Shown: positions 26,161 to 34,658 of the stretch, in pieces
Numbering within the stretch: the first letter of the stretch is position 1
Layout of the letters: every line of letters starts with the position of its first letter
Source of the DNA: Bacillus mycoides
GTDB lineage: Bacteria > Bacillota > Bacilli > Bacillales > Bacillaceae_G
Length of the DNA: 64,000 bases
Direction: 5' to 3'
NCBI RefSeq assembly: GCF_001757995.1
Contig: NZ_LXLV01000035.1
Span: 124,001 to 188,000, forward strand
The notes under the pieces: model-generated
Databases searched by the model: none
Told to the model about the DNA's origin: nothing
Seen by the model: only the letters and a program-made list of their open reading frames with translations
Program-made: the position numbers and the translations under genes

Positions 26161-27477
26161 TTATGTAATCCGCACACGAACTTCCTGTTCTTGCAATAAT
26201 TGGATAGTTAATTCCAATACAATATTTTGCATTAACTGATAGAGCTTATCATGAGATGTACTTCGTTCTGATATAAATTCAATACATTGAAATATATAGC
26301 CTTCTACAAGTAAGCTCCCTTTTTCAATTATAGATGGATTATGTCCTTTCTTTATTATTTTTGGCAATAAGAATTCTTTTTTTGTCAAAATAATTTCCTG
26401 TGATACCTCTTTTATTCCTATAACTTTTTCTTTAAATACCATCTTTTCTTGTAAACTAATTTCACCTTTATATCTCCCTATTTCTATTGGTAATTTCGCA
26501 GTTATATAATTATTTACGTCTGCTTCATCTTCCTTCTCTAATATTATACCGTGGATAGGAATCCACGAAGATGTGCCTACCCAATTCTCTTCCATATTCC
26601 CTTTTACTTTTTGATTAGAAAGTTCTAAAAGCACTCTCTTTTCATGAAGGTTTGAAGAAACTAAATTACAATTAACTTCTCCATGATAATGTTGCACTGT
26701 AGTTAATAACTTAGCATCTAGTTCTCGACACCCTGCTTTTTTTTCATTTTGAAATACAAATGCTTCTTGATTTTTCACATTAATATTAGGAAATTTCAGA
26801 AAACTAGTCACATCCGAAATAATAGAAAATGGAGTTTTCAGTACTATTGAACGTACTGAAGTCACTATTTTTGATCCTGAATCTATACTTTCTTTCTTTG
26901 ATTCAGTTTCTACACTTTTTTTCTCTGATTCATTTGCTACTTCTTCTTTCTCTAATCCAATCACTTTGTTTTTTTTTGCTGGTTCAGTCTCTTCACTTTC
27001 TTTCTCTAATCCAATTACTTTATCTTCTTTTATTGATTCAGTTTCTTCACTTTCTTTCTCTAATTTAATTGCTTTATCTTCTTTTTTTGATTCAGTTTCT
27101 TCATTTTCTTTCTCTAATCCAATTACTTTATCTTCTTTTTTTGATTCAGTTTCTTCACTTTCTTTCTCTAATTTAATTGCTTTATCTTCTTCTTTTGATT
27201 CAGTTTCTTCATTTTCTTTCTCTAATCCAATTACTTTATCTTCTTTTGTTGATTCAGTTTCTTCATTTTCTTTCTCTAATCCAATTACTTTATCTTCTTT
27301 TGTTGATTCAGTTTCTTCATTTTCTTTCTCTAATCCAATTACTTTATCTTCTTTTTTTGATTTAGTTTCTTTACTTTCCTTTTTTTCTCTTATTTCGCGC
27401 GAATCATCTTGAACATTCAGCATTTTCCATTTGTAAACTTTGTTCCATATTTCTTTACCAACCCATGGCTTATTCAT
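26161..27477 (-). CDS. repeat-bearing spore-surface protein with CsxC-like C-terminal domain
   Basis: A 438-residue protein in three parts. Residues 1-40 are basic/polar; residues 41-184 are eight tandem 18-residue units of the form KKEDKVIGLEKENEETES, in two flavours (VIGLEKEN and AIKLEKES); residues 185-438 are globular. The C-terminal part has a CsxC-like order of elements: GEISLQEKMVFKEKVIGIKE, then SLLVEGYIFQCIEF, then an ending IVLELTIQLLQEQEVRV that parallels the end of the csxC-like gene next door. CsxC-type proteins are spore-surface components in this group. The site GGGGGG selects the third of three clustered start codons. Function unproven. Confidence 0.65.
   Translation of the reverse strand: MNKPWVGKEIWNKVYKWKMLNVQDDSREIREKKESKETKSKKEDKVIGLEKENEETESTKEDKVIGLEKENEETESTKEDKVIGLEKENEETESKEEDKAIKLEKESEETESKKEDKVIGLEKENEETESKKEDKAIKLEKESEETESIKEDKVIGLEKESEETEPAKKNKVIGLEKEEVANESEKKSVETESKKESIDSGSKIVTSVRSIVLKTPFSIISDVTSFLKFPNINVKNQEAFVFQNEKKAGCRELDAKLLTTVQHYHGEVNCNLVSSNLHEKRVLLELSNQKVKGNMEENWVGTSSWIPIHGIILEKEDEADVNNYITAKLPIEIGRYKGEISLQEKMVFKEKVIGIKEVSQEIILTKKEFLLPKIIKKGHNPSIIEKGSLLVEGYIFQCIEFISERSTSHDKLYQLMQNIVLELTIQLLQEQEVRVRIT
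26926..27357 (-). repeat. eight tandem 54-bp coding repeats
   Basis: Eight in-register 54-bp units inside the 26161-27477 gene. The order is 1-3 VIGLEKEN type, 4 AIKLEKES, 5 VIGLEKEN, 6 AIKLEKES, 7 VIGLEKES, 8 degenerate. The predicted peptide is highly charged and probably an extended helix. Copy number probably varies between strains. Confidence 0.9.
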
Positions 27478-27560
27478 CACCATCCCCCCATCTGATGAAA
27501 TTCATAAAAATATGCTTTTTATACGCGACCATTTCATCATTATATATGTTTTATAATAAT

Positions 27561-27600
27561 AAAAAAGACATTGTCTTTTTATTAAAGACAATGCTTTTTT
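27561..27600 (-). terminator. terminator of the csxC-like locus
   Basis: Long imperfect hairpin with AAAAAAGACATTGTC and GACAATGCTTTTTT elements, directly downstream of the stop at 27605. Confidence 0.75.
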
Positions 27601-27604
27601 AGTT

Positions 27605-28286
27605 TTATACTTGTACTTGTTGTACTTGTAAAACTTTTAAAGTAAGATTTAGTACAATTTTTTCACGAAGAGTATCAAATGGTTCGTTTAAGTCTGTTGG
27701 ACAAGGGGAAAAGTCTAATTCGAAAAATTGAGCGCTGACTAATTCACAATATGGTTGTTCATTATAAAAAACTGTATTTTCGAAGAAGTATTTGTCTAAA
27801 CGTGGTAAATCACCATTTTTAGGATTAATAAAGTGAGATGTAGTGTCTGAGGAAAAAGCTACTAAAGCTTGTGATAGAAAATCACCATCTGCTAAATCTG
27901 CAAAACCAGAGAATGGAACATTTGCAATACGATCAAATAACACTGCATTACATCCTGCGCCTGCATATTCAATATTTTTACGAATATATCCTTGTACAAA
28001 TAATTTTGCTCTTGTAACTCGGCGGTAATTTGTACCTGCTACTGGAGTGAATGCTACAGGAACTAGCTTACATTGTGTTAAAAATACGTTTAATTTCAAC
28101 TGCTGGAGGCTCTAATGAAATATCGGATTCTACAACAATTTGAATTGTTCTCTCAGCTAATACAACTGGTATTTTTATAATCGGTGTTCCTGGAGTAAGA
28201 ATTGGTGTTGCAGTTTCATCACTTAATGGTGTTTGAATTTGTCCTTCTACCTGACATGGTACATTAATTGGGCATTGTTCGCTCAT
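27605..28286 (-). pseudogene. csxC: CsxC family spore-surface protein, frameshifted
   Basis: Two overlapping frames together make a CsxC family protein. The first (28286 down to 28068; site AAAGGAGA) has PILTPGTPIIKIPVVLAERT and ends EIKRIFNTM. The second continues with VFLTQCKLVPVAFTPVAG, RAKLFVQGYIRKNIEYAGAG and NLTLKVLQVQQVQV, and has no start codon or ribosome binding site of its own. The span of 682 bases is one base over a multiple of three. Restoring 14 bases between copies of AACGTATTTT would give EIKRILKNVFLTQCKL, a normal family junction, and a 231-residue protein. So a short-repeat deletion is the likely cause; a sequencing error is the alternative. Confidence 0.75.
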
Positions 28287-28495
28287 ATTTTATAATCTCC
28301 TTTATATGAAATATTTAGAGCTTTTTTAACTCTCTATACTGTATATGTTTGTCTTCTATTAATGCGTGGGTTCCTGTAATAGTTACTTTCATCATTTACA
28401 AAATAAAGTAGCGATTTTGGGTTGCTAGTTAAACACACAGAACTAAATATATGGAGCCTTTATAATTATCTACCTATAAAAAAGAGAATTTCTGA

Positions 28496-28597
28496 ACCCT
28501 CATAGCGGAAGTAGGAACTGATGGGTTAATTATATTCAATAGTAATGGAAGAAAAATCAAATTTATTGAGACAGATACATTTAATTTTTTCATTTAA
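28496..28597 (+). pseudogene. short decayed gene fragment
   Basis: A stop-bounded frame without a start codon reads AEVGTDGLIIFNSNGRKIKF and IETDTFNFFI. Its composition is protein-like, and a TGA sits just upstream in frame. Probably the tail of a lost gene; family not recognised. Confidence 0.3.
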
Positions 28598-28650
28598 TAC
28601 TTTCCATAAAACAACAAATCAATATTGGTGGCACTCTACTGACAAAAAAT

Positions 28651-28678
28651 AAAAACCGACTTAAAAAAGTCGGTTTTT
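28651..28678. terminator. terminator-like hairpin
   Basis: Perfect 12-base arms AAAAACCGACTT / AAGTCGGTTTTT with an AAAA loop. The gene it once served on the plus strand appears decayed. Confidence 0.75.
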
Positions 28679-28918
28679 ATACCCAAAATTTTGTGAAATC
28701 CCATCATTCTTATCATTGATATCATTGTTTTATCCTCAAATTCTACAATAGAATTTATCAACACTTCTAAGGAAACTAATCTGATTGTCGTTTCCTCCTT
28801 ATTTAACATATCCTTAAACGCCTTTAGCTAATTTATGTTTGCAATTTTATAGAAAATACAACTAATTAACGTTAATTCACTAGATTTGATAGCCTTATGA
28901 CGTTGTATACTTGTTCAT

Positions 28919-29689
28919 TTACCTATTATTCACAAAATAAGTATCATACGCTTTATCAAAAACATAACCTAACTTTTCTGCTAATTTAGCAGAAGTACTA
29001 TTAGCTGCATCCCAGTTTGGATATTGCTCCTTTTCTAAACAATCCAATATTAAGGCCGCACTAACTACAGTCGCTAAACCCTTTCTTCTATGATTCGGAT
29101 CAGTAGCAAGTTCAATTTCAATACCATCATCATAAATACTATATGATGATGCGCCGCATACGACTTCTCCATCATATAAAATACTATAACCTATGCCTCG
29201 ATTTACATAATCATCTATTGATTGGAATTGACTTGTAAAATCTTTAGAAACCTTATGCAGGGTTGGATTATTCGCAATATGCTTATCTATTTTTCTTAAT
29301 TCATAGCCTTTTGGAAGTGCAGTTATAAAAGATTTTAATTTTGAGTGATTAAATACTTTTGGATTTCGTTTGAATTTATATCTCAAAAACTTATCTATTT
29401 TTCTTTCATGAAATGTTTCTAAACGCTTTCTCCACTCATCACTATTTACGATTACTAAAATTCTTTCAGGGATGTTACGTATTAACTCTTCTGTTTCTTT
29501 CGCATTTGAGTCTCCAGCGTAAAATGTAAAAATTCCTACCGAAATTTGTGCTACTGTCGGATTTTTAAGGTCATTCACCCAAGCAGTCCCCATATGTCCT
29601 TGCAAATAAGAAAGAAGAACAACATTATTAAAATCCTCAAACATAGAAACTAACTTTTTTCTTGTATGTATATTTGCTTCATATATCAT
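28919..29689 (-). CDS. GNAT acetyltransferase, ZmaR-type
   Basis: A 256-residue acetyltransferase of the GNAT_acetyltran group that includes zwittermicin A resistance protein ZmaR. Residues 1-135 are the family-specific N-terminal region (LQGHMGTAWVNDLKNPTVAQ). The C-terminal GNAT core has EIELATDPNHRRKGLATVVS (about 201-220) as acetyl-CoA motif A, followed by NWDAANSTSAKLAEKLGYVF. The acceptor is unknown; antibiotic self-protection is known for one relative only. Monocistronic. Confidence 0.82.
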   Translation of the reverse strand: MIYEANIHTRKKLVSMFEDFNNVVLLSYLQGHMGTAWVNDLKNPTVAQISVGIFTFYAGDSNAKETEELIRNIPERILVIVNSDEWRKRLETFHERKIDKFLRYKFKRNPKVFNHSKLKSFITALPKGYELRKIDKHIANNPTLHKVSKDFTSQFQSIDDYVNRGIGYSILYDGEVVCGASSYSIYDDGIEIELATDPNHRRKGLATVVSAALILDCLEKEQYPNWDAANSTSAKLAEKLGYVFDKAYDTYFVNNR

Positions 29690-30078
29690 TTACATTCCTG
29701 CTTTCTTTAAAATCAACTAGGCTCAACATTTTCATGAGTTAACTTTTATTAGTATTTTTATACACACTTATTTATTATCTAAGTAAATGTCTATGAAACT
29801 CAACCTTCAAATATCAAATAATTATAAATTATACGTAAATGCAAATTTATTATAACATCTAATTCTATTGAAATGATTTTCCTATAAAAAATGCTACATA
29901 CTTATCTACTCATTAATTTAGAATTAATATTCCTACTTTATGCAAACTTTACTCAGTTTCAGTAAAAATTTAAAGAATTAGAGCGATGGGATCCAAGATA
30001 CATTTAATCGATTAATATATTTTATGTAACAACTCTCATACATAGCATAGTGTATGAGAATTAATTGAAATAGATACG
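29690..30078. other. 390-base AT-rich gap
   Basis: No ORF of note. A hairpin TCTCATACA / TGTATGAGA at 30033-30059 probably terminates the 30079-30861 transcript on the minus strand. Confidence 0.45.
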
Positions 30079-30861
30079 TTATACCGCCTTCTTAGAAGTA
30101 TAAGATTCCGTCTCACCATTTATATATAGTTTAGTTAACTTAATAATTGAATTGTACATCATACTATCGTCGTTAATAATCTCTTTTTTCATCTCTTCTA
30201 TTTCGACATTACCTGTTCCACTCTCTATTTTTAAACAGTTCGTTATATTGAGGTATCCCCTTGATGCGAAAAGAATGATAAACGTAATATCAGGAAAATT
30301 AATAAACAGTAATCCAAATTTTAATGAATTTCCAGTTATATCCGATAAGATTAATCGAAAATCTAACAGTTCAGGTACCGGAACGAAATCTTTAGAAACA
30401 ATCGCTTCACCTACTATAGTAATTTGCTTTATTACATTCCCAAGCTCATCTACAAATTCAATACATCTAGGTGGATCAATCGTTGTTGCCTGTAAAGATA
30501 AACTTAATTCAGGATTATTAAAATCGAAGAATAGTGTACTTCCCTCAGTTAAACAATGTGGACAAACATTTCCAAGTAAACTGAATTCCTCTTCAATAAA
30601 TTTAACTTTCGTTTTACAACTACAAACTTTCCCTATTCGAATCGCATCAATTCTTGAACAATCTACAAATATTACCTCACTGTCTTCTTGTGCAAACGAC
30701 ACTATACCTTTTATCTCATTAAATGAAATAAAATAGGATACAACTATTTCGTTTCCGTCTATTACGATACTCTCAACCCTAGAATAAGGATCTAAGCTTT
30801 TCAAAAATTCACATATACTATTTTGACAACATTGACAATCACGTTTCGGCTCACAATCCAC
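30079..30861 (-). CDS. hypothetical protein with Cys-rich N-terminus, 260 aa
   Basis: Starts at GTG 30861 (GGAG five bases upstream), beginning MDCEPKRDCQCCQNSICEFL. Cysteines recur at CSRIDAIRIGKVCSCKT and NVCPHCLTEG, together about ten, suggesting disulfide or metal cross-linking. The rest is beta-rich, including an extended hydrophobic stretch FGLLFINFPDITFIILFA. The Cys-rich head recalls spore coat/exosporium proteins of the CotY/ExsY type in composition only, not in detectable sequence. Its nearness to the spore-surface genes is circumstantial. Unknown function. Confidence 0.55.
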   Translation of the reverse strand: MDCEPKRDCQCCQNSICEFLKSLDPYSRVESIVIDGNEIVVSYFISFNEIKGIVSFAQEDSEVIFVDCSRIDAIRIGKVCSCKTKVKFIEEEFSLLGNVCPHCLTEGSTLFFDFNNPELSLSLQATTIDPPRCIEFVDELGNVIKQITIVGEAIVSKDFVPVPELLDFRLILSDITGNSLKFGLLFINFPDITFIILFASRGYLNITNCLKIESGTGNVEIEEMKKEIINDDSMMYNSIIKLTKLYINGETESYTSKKAV

Positions 30862-31076
30862 TGATTCTCCATTCCTTTCCTATATGTTTTACCTAATAAA
30901 TATAATATGAAAGGCATGTAAGAAAAGCTTGGACAATATAACTCTAATATTAGTCTAGATAAGTATACAGACATATGCCTGTTAAATTAAGAAACTAATC
31001 GTTCCTCAAATAAGTAATAAAATATATTTTTCACTATAAATGCATATAACAATTTCATCTTTCAACAAAAAAGCGT

Positions 31077-31082
31077 TATAAT
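31077..31082 (+). promoter_or_regulatory. -10 element abutting the bcr1-like repeat
   Basis: TATAAT directly against the left end (ATAAAGTGAAAC) of the bcr1-like element. No strong -35 is seen (TTTCATC or TTCAAC lie at roughly the right distance). If active, transcription of the 31274 gene would start inside the repeat. Confidence 0.4.
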
Positions 31083-31230
31083 AAAGTGAAACTTCTATTA
31101 GGGGGGAACTTTATCTCCTACTAATGGTTAGCCCTCACCAATCGGGCTCTTACGGGCAGTTATCTCCTGCCGTCCTCATCATTTCTTTCTTCATCTTGAG
31201 GTGGGAGTCTACTGCTCGTTATTGCGGGAT
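31081..31230 (+). mobile_element. bcr1-like repeat element, degenerate copy
   Basis: About 150 bases: begins ATAAAGTGAAACTTCTATTA, contains GTTAGCCCTCACCAATCGGG and CTTGAGGTGGGAGTCTACTG, and ends near ATTGCGGGAT. It shares this order of segments with the intact copy at 55849-55996. The ends are diverged and no target duplication is preserved. bcr1 is a B. cereus-group repeat with hairpin-forming RNA. This copy lies between a -10 element and the 31274 gene. Confidence 0.75.
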
Positions 31231-31273
31231 GAATTGCAGCCTCTACGATTACGTTATAAAGGAGATTAAAACA

Positions 31274-31594
31274 ATGACTAAAATTAAAGTATATCAAGTA
31301 AAAGAAGAAAATATGGAAGCAGTAAAAAACATTATTGATGTTGAGGAACAAAACCCAACTGCTGAAAACTTACAAAATCTATACGCATGTGTGTTAGATA
31401 CTGAAGATATGGCATTGCCTGAATCATACATTGAAGAAGATATCTTAATTGATTCTATGGAAGTTATGGTTAACGCTTCTCAAAGCAAGCTAAGAGACTT
31501 AGGTACATATGATGTAATCGAAGTTCAAAACAAAGGTAAGAAAACACACATTTTATTATTAGCAGACGAAGAATACGAAATTATCGAAGGCTAA
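31274..31594 (+). CDS. hypothetical protein, 106 aa
   Basis: A small acidic soluble protein starting MTKIKVYQVKEENMEAVKNI with an AAAGGAG site. A longer frame to 31124 runs through the bcr1-like repeat and is not coding. The C-terminal half (RDLGTYDVIEVQNKGKKTHI, LLLADEEYEIIEG) looks like a beta-rich fold. No family is assigned. The whole bcr1-like element would lie in its 5' untranslated region if the -10 at 31077 is used. A strong terminator follows. Confidence 0.65.
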   Translation: MTKIKVYQVKEENMEAVKNIIDVEEQNPTAENLQNLYACVLDTEDMALPESYIEEDILIDSMEVMVNASQSKLRDLGTYDVIEVQNKGKKTHILLLADEEYEIIEG

Positions 31595-31612
31595 TTCGAC
31601 TCCGTACATAAG

Positions 31613-31648
31613 AAAAAGCTCCTTTCAAAATTGAAAGGAGCTTTTTCT
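31613..31648. terminator. strong bidirectional terminator
   Basis: Sixteen-base perfect arms AAAAAGCTCCTTTCAA / TTGAAAGGAGCTTTTT, between convergent genes. Confidence 0.9.
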
Positions 31649-33184
31649 TTACGCTTTTGATGTTTCACTTTTCACCTTGTTTTGTTCTTTCTTATATACC
31701 ATGCGCTCATTTCCCATAAAGAAAATGAATACGAACGCTAAACTTGCTGGAACTAACGCCCACATAAATGTCTGAACGATTGAACTAGAAAGAGCATCAA
31801 TAATTTCATCTAATATTTGCGGCGGAATTTGAGATCTTGCCGATTCTGATAGAATAGCTCTTGAATCTCCTAAAGCGTTTGTATTCATTCCCCCGCTCAT
31901 ACCTTTAAACGCTTCTTCTAATTGATCCTGGAAACCAGTCCTTTGAATCATTCCGAAGATTGTAATACCAAGTGTCATACCTAATGAACGAATGAAGTTA
32001 CTCGTTGAAGTCGCAGACCCGCGTTGCTCCATACCGAAGTTATGAATAGCAGCCATACTTAGTACAGAGAATGAGAAACCAACTCCAAAACCGATAATAA
32101 CCATATAAATTGTTAATAATATACGACTTGTTTCTGGCGTTAATGTACTTAATAAGAATAATCCGATTAGCATAATTACAGCAGAAATAATCATAATGTT
32201 TCGGTAGCTAAGTTTTGATGTTAAAAATCCACCTAACTGCGCTGTAACTACTGATCCTAACATCATTGGTAATAACAATAATCCTGAGTTTGTTGCCGTA
32301 CCACCGTATACACCTTGAATAAATAACGGAATGTACACAGTTGCTGACATAAATGCCGCCCCGTAACATAAAGCAATAATTGTACTCACTCCGAATAGAC
32401 GTTGTTTAAACATCTCAAATGAAATGATTGGTTCTGCTACTTTTCGTTCAATAAAAATAAAAGCAATTACTAAAATAGCGAACCCTGCAAATAAACTTAA
32501 AATAAAGCTAGAATCCCAATCATACTTTTGTCCGCCTAATTCTAAAGCGAACATTAAACAAACTACTGCACCAACTAAAGTAATTGCGCCAAACCAATCA
32601 ATCTTTTGTTCTCTATGAACTCGTGACTCTTTATAAAATAATGTAATAAAAATAAGTGCTAAAATTCCAAGTGGTAAGTTAATATAGAACACCCAGTGCC
32701 AGCTAATGTAATCCGTAATATATGCGCCAAGTAATGGTCCGAAAATACTTGATAAACCAAATACTGCTCCGAATAAACCACCCATTTTCCCACGCTTTTC
32801 TGGAGGGAAAATATCAAAAACGATAGTAAATGCGATTGGCACTAGTGCCCCGCCGCCAATACCTTGAATGGCACGATAAATACCTAACTGTGTAATATTT
32901 TCAGCAGTACCACAAAGTGCCGAACCAATCATAAAGACGATTAAACCGAAAATAAAGAATCTCTTTCTACCATACATATCTGATAGCTTACCGAAAATCG
33001 GCATACCTGCCATTTCTGCAACCATATAGGCAGAAACAACCCATACAAAGTTTTCAAGACCTCCTAAGTCACCAACAATAGTTCCCATTGCTGTTACGAC
33101 AATGGTATTATCCATTGATGCCATTAAGATACCTAGCAATAAACCGGCAACAACGAAGCCAAGTTTATTATTCTTCTCAACCAT
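31649..33184 (-). CDS. MFS drug exporter, DHA2 (EmrB/QacA) family
   Basis: A 511-residue, 14-TM proton-driven exporter. DHA2 features: an N-terminal TM1 with LLLGILMASMDNTIV (motif D1), motif A GKLSDMYGRKRFF near residue 60-73, and motif C-like GLSSIFGPLLGAYITDYISW. The last TM is followed by a short basic tail. It is the last gene of a run yhbD-yhbE-yhbF-exporter in one direction, 24 bases after the second bactofilin, so it is probably co-transcribed. Substrate unknown. Site GGGAGAGC. Confidence 0.9.
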   Translation of the reverse strand: MVEKNNKLGFVVAGLLLGILMASMDNTIVVTAMGTIVGDLGGLENFVWVVSAYMVAEMAGMPIFGKLSDMYGRKRFFIFGLIVFMIGSALCGTAENITQLGIYRAIQGIGGGALVPIAFTIVFDIFPPEKRGKMGGLFGAVFGLSSIFGPLLGAYITDYISWHWVFYINLPLGILALIFITLFYKESRVHREQKIDWFGAITLVGAVVCLMFALELGGQKYDWDSSFILSLFAGFAILVIAFIFIERKVAEPIISFEMFKQRLFGVSTIIALCYGAAFMSATVYIPLFIQGVYGGTATNSGLLLLPMMLGSVVTAQLGGFLTSKLSYRNIMIISAVIMLIGLFLLSTLTPETSRILLTIYMVIIGFGVGFSFSVLSMAAIHNFGMEQRGSATSTSNFIRSLGMTLGITIFGMIQRTGFQDQLEEAFKGMSGGMNTNALGDSRAILSESARSQIPPQILDEIIDALSSSIVQTFMWALVPASLAFVFIFFMGNERMVYKKEQNKVKSETSKA

Positions 33185-33208
33185 ATCTCTTGCTCTCCCT
33201 CATACTAC

Positions 33209-33916
33209 TTATATTTGTTTATGTTCTTTTACGACTGCATTTCCTTTTTGGTTAAAACTAGTATGATATTCTACAATACTAATTTCACAGCCAGGGCCAA
33301 TTATAACACGATTCCCTCTTACTACGTCTGCTATTGTATGCTCTAAATAAATATCATCCCCCTCAATAATTGATGTTTGAAGGCTTCCTGCGTGACTTGT
33401 AAAAGGAATAAATCTCGCTTTTTTACGTACTGTAATCTTTTTCCCACCGATTTCTCTCACTTTACTTCCTTCATAACGAAGTGAGATTTCAATATTTTCA
33501 GCATTAAGCAAACCATCACTTTCAAGACCACCAGTTAGTAATAATTCCTCTACTTCTATATCTCCCTTCACATTTAAAGCGCCTTTCACATCTACGAAAT
33601 CACCGGATAGCTTCCCTTTAAATTCTATCATACCTCTAACTTTTGTTTTATTAATTTGTCCATCGCCTTGTACTTGGGCATTGCCATATACTTTTACATA
33701 TTCCGCCTCCATATTCCCTTGTACTTCACTATCTCCATACACGACATAAATTTTCGCTTTCATATTGCCACGTACTTCACTCGTACCATACGTTTTAAAA
33801 TCATTACAACTCATATGATTAGAGATTGTTCCTTCGCCGCGTATCTTTACTTTGTTATAATCTCCGCCTGCTGAACTACCTGATCCATTTACAGTAAGAC
33901 TATGTTGATTTTCCAT
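33209..33916 (-). CDS. yhbF: bactofilin-like polymer-forming protein (YhbF-like)
   Basis: A 235-residue right-handed beta-helix protein. Short repeats such as VYGDSEVQGNMEAEYVKVYG run through residues 15-130, and a second conserved C-terminal region has EHTIADVVRGNRVIIGPGCE. Length and pairing match B. subtilis YhbF (BacF), a bactofilin linked to flagellar assembly in that organism. It lies 18 bases after its paralogue and just upstream of the DHA2 exporter. GGAAGGGAG precedes the ATG. The role in this species is inferred. Confidence 0.82.
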   Translation of the reverse strand: MENQHSLTVNGSGSSAGGDYNKVKIRGEGTISNHMSCNDFKTYGTSEVRGNMKAKIYVVYGDSEVQGNMEAEYVKVYGNAQVQGDGQINKTKVRGMIEFKGKLSGDFVDVKGALNVKGDIEVEELLLTGGLESDGLLNAENIEISLRYEGSKVREIGGKKITVRKKARFIPFTSHAGSLQTSIIEGDDIYLEHTIADVVRGNRVIIGPGCEISIVEYHTSFNQKGNAVVKEHKQI

Positions 33917-33934
33917 ATCGATTGCTCCCTTCCT

Positions 33935-34645
33935 TTAAACCTGCTTAATTTCTTTCACACTTGCGTTTTTATCAACATTAAGTACACCTGTATATTCAAT
34001 AAGATCAATCTCACAGTTCGGTCCTACTGTAACATTGTTTCCTCTTACCGTTTTAATGTGAGCATAATCAATATCGATATTGTCACCTTCTAACAATTCA
34101 GCCTCTAACTGCAGGCCAAATACTGTTTTAAAAAGTTTACTAAAAGTACTCAATCTATGTCTTACTTTAATTGTTTGACCGCCAATTTCTTTCGCTCTAC
34201 ATGTACCGTGAATATTAATATTAATTTCATCTGCGCTTAATAATCCACCAACTGTAAATTGTCCTTCAGAAGAAAAAACATCAACCTCGCAATTACCATC
34301 AATCGTCGCTTGACCATTGATTTTAAATTCTTCACCGGTGACATTTCCACCTATCGTACCTTTTCCTGCAATTTTTAAACTGTTCGCCTTTACATCTTGT
34401 GTAATTGTCGCTTTCCCATCGATTCGCATCATTTCTGCGCTAACTGTACCATCAACTTTACCCGATCCGCTAATTCTTGCATTACTACTTTTCAAATCAC
34501 CAGTAACTGCACCGTAACCATTACATTCAAATTTCTCACATTCAACGTTTCCATTAACAGTTCCTTTTCCGTTTAGCTGCACTTTGTGAAATTCACCGCC
34601 ATTCGATGAACCGTAACCATTTATAATTAAATTTTCTGTACGCAT
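33935..34645 (-). CDS. yhbE: bactofilin-like polymer-forming protein (YhbE-like)
   Basis: A 236-residue beta-helix protein with repeats of the type GKGTVNGNVECEKFECNGYG through about residue 130 and a conserved end AHIKTVRGNNVTVGPNCEID. It is clearly paralogous to the next gene. B. subtilis YhbE (BacE) has the same length and position. Bactofilins polymerise at the membrane or cytosol as scaffolds. It lies 13 bases after yhbD. The site GGAGGAG precedes ATG 34645. Confidence 0.82.
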   Translation of the reverse strand: MRTENLIINGYGSSNGGEFHKVQLNGKGTVNGNVECEKFECNGYGAVTGDLKSSNARISGSGKVDGTVSAEMMRIDGKATITQDVKANSLKIAGKGTIGGNVTGEEFKINGQATIDGNCEVDVFSSEGQFTVGGLLSADEININIHGTCRAKEIGGQTIKVRHRLSTFSKLFKTVFGLQLEAELLEGDNIDIDYAHIKTVRGNNVTVGPNCEIDLIEYTGVLNVDKNASVKEIKQV

Positions 34646-34658
34646 TATTTCTCCTCCA

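Larger units (their letters stand above)
28287..28918. other. 630-base gap with a gene remnant and terminator
   Basis: Upstream region of the csxC-like locus on the minus strand (its promoter should be here), a short protein-like remnant at 28496-28597, and a terminator at 28651-28678. Otherwise AT-rich with no credible ORF. Confidence 0.5.

Noticed and set aside
26926-27357. Regular repeats that might suggest a CRISPR array
   Set aside because: The 54-bp units are directly abutting and in one reading frame, with no unique spacers and no cas genes.
26829-27412. Long leucine- and serine-rich frames on the plus strand
   Set aside because: They are antisense shadows of the 54-bp repeats in the 26161-27477 gene, with no ribosome binding sites.
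30152-30736. 194-codon plus-strand frame
   Set aside because: Antisense to the Cys-rich 260-residue gene and without a ribosome binding site; composition is Ser/Ile-rich as expected for a shadow.
31124-31273. N-terminal extension of the 31274 gene
   Set aside because: It would translate the bcr1-like repeat; the AAAGGAG site right before 31274 marks the true start.
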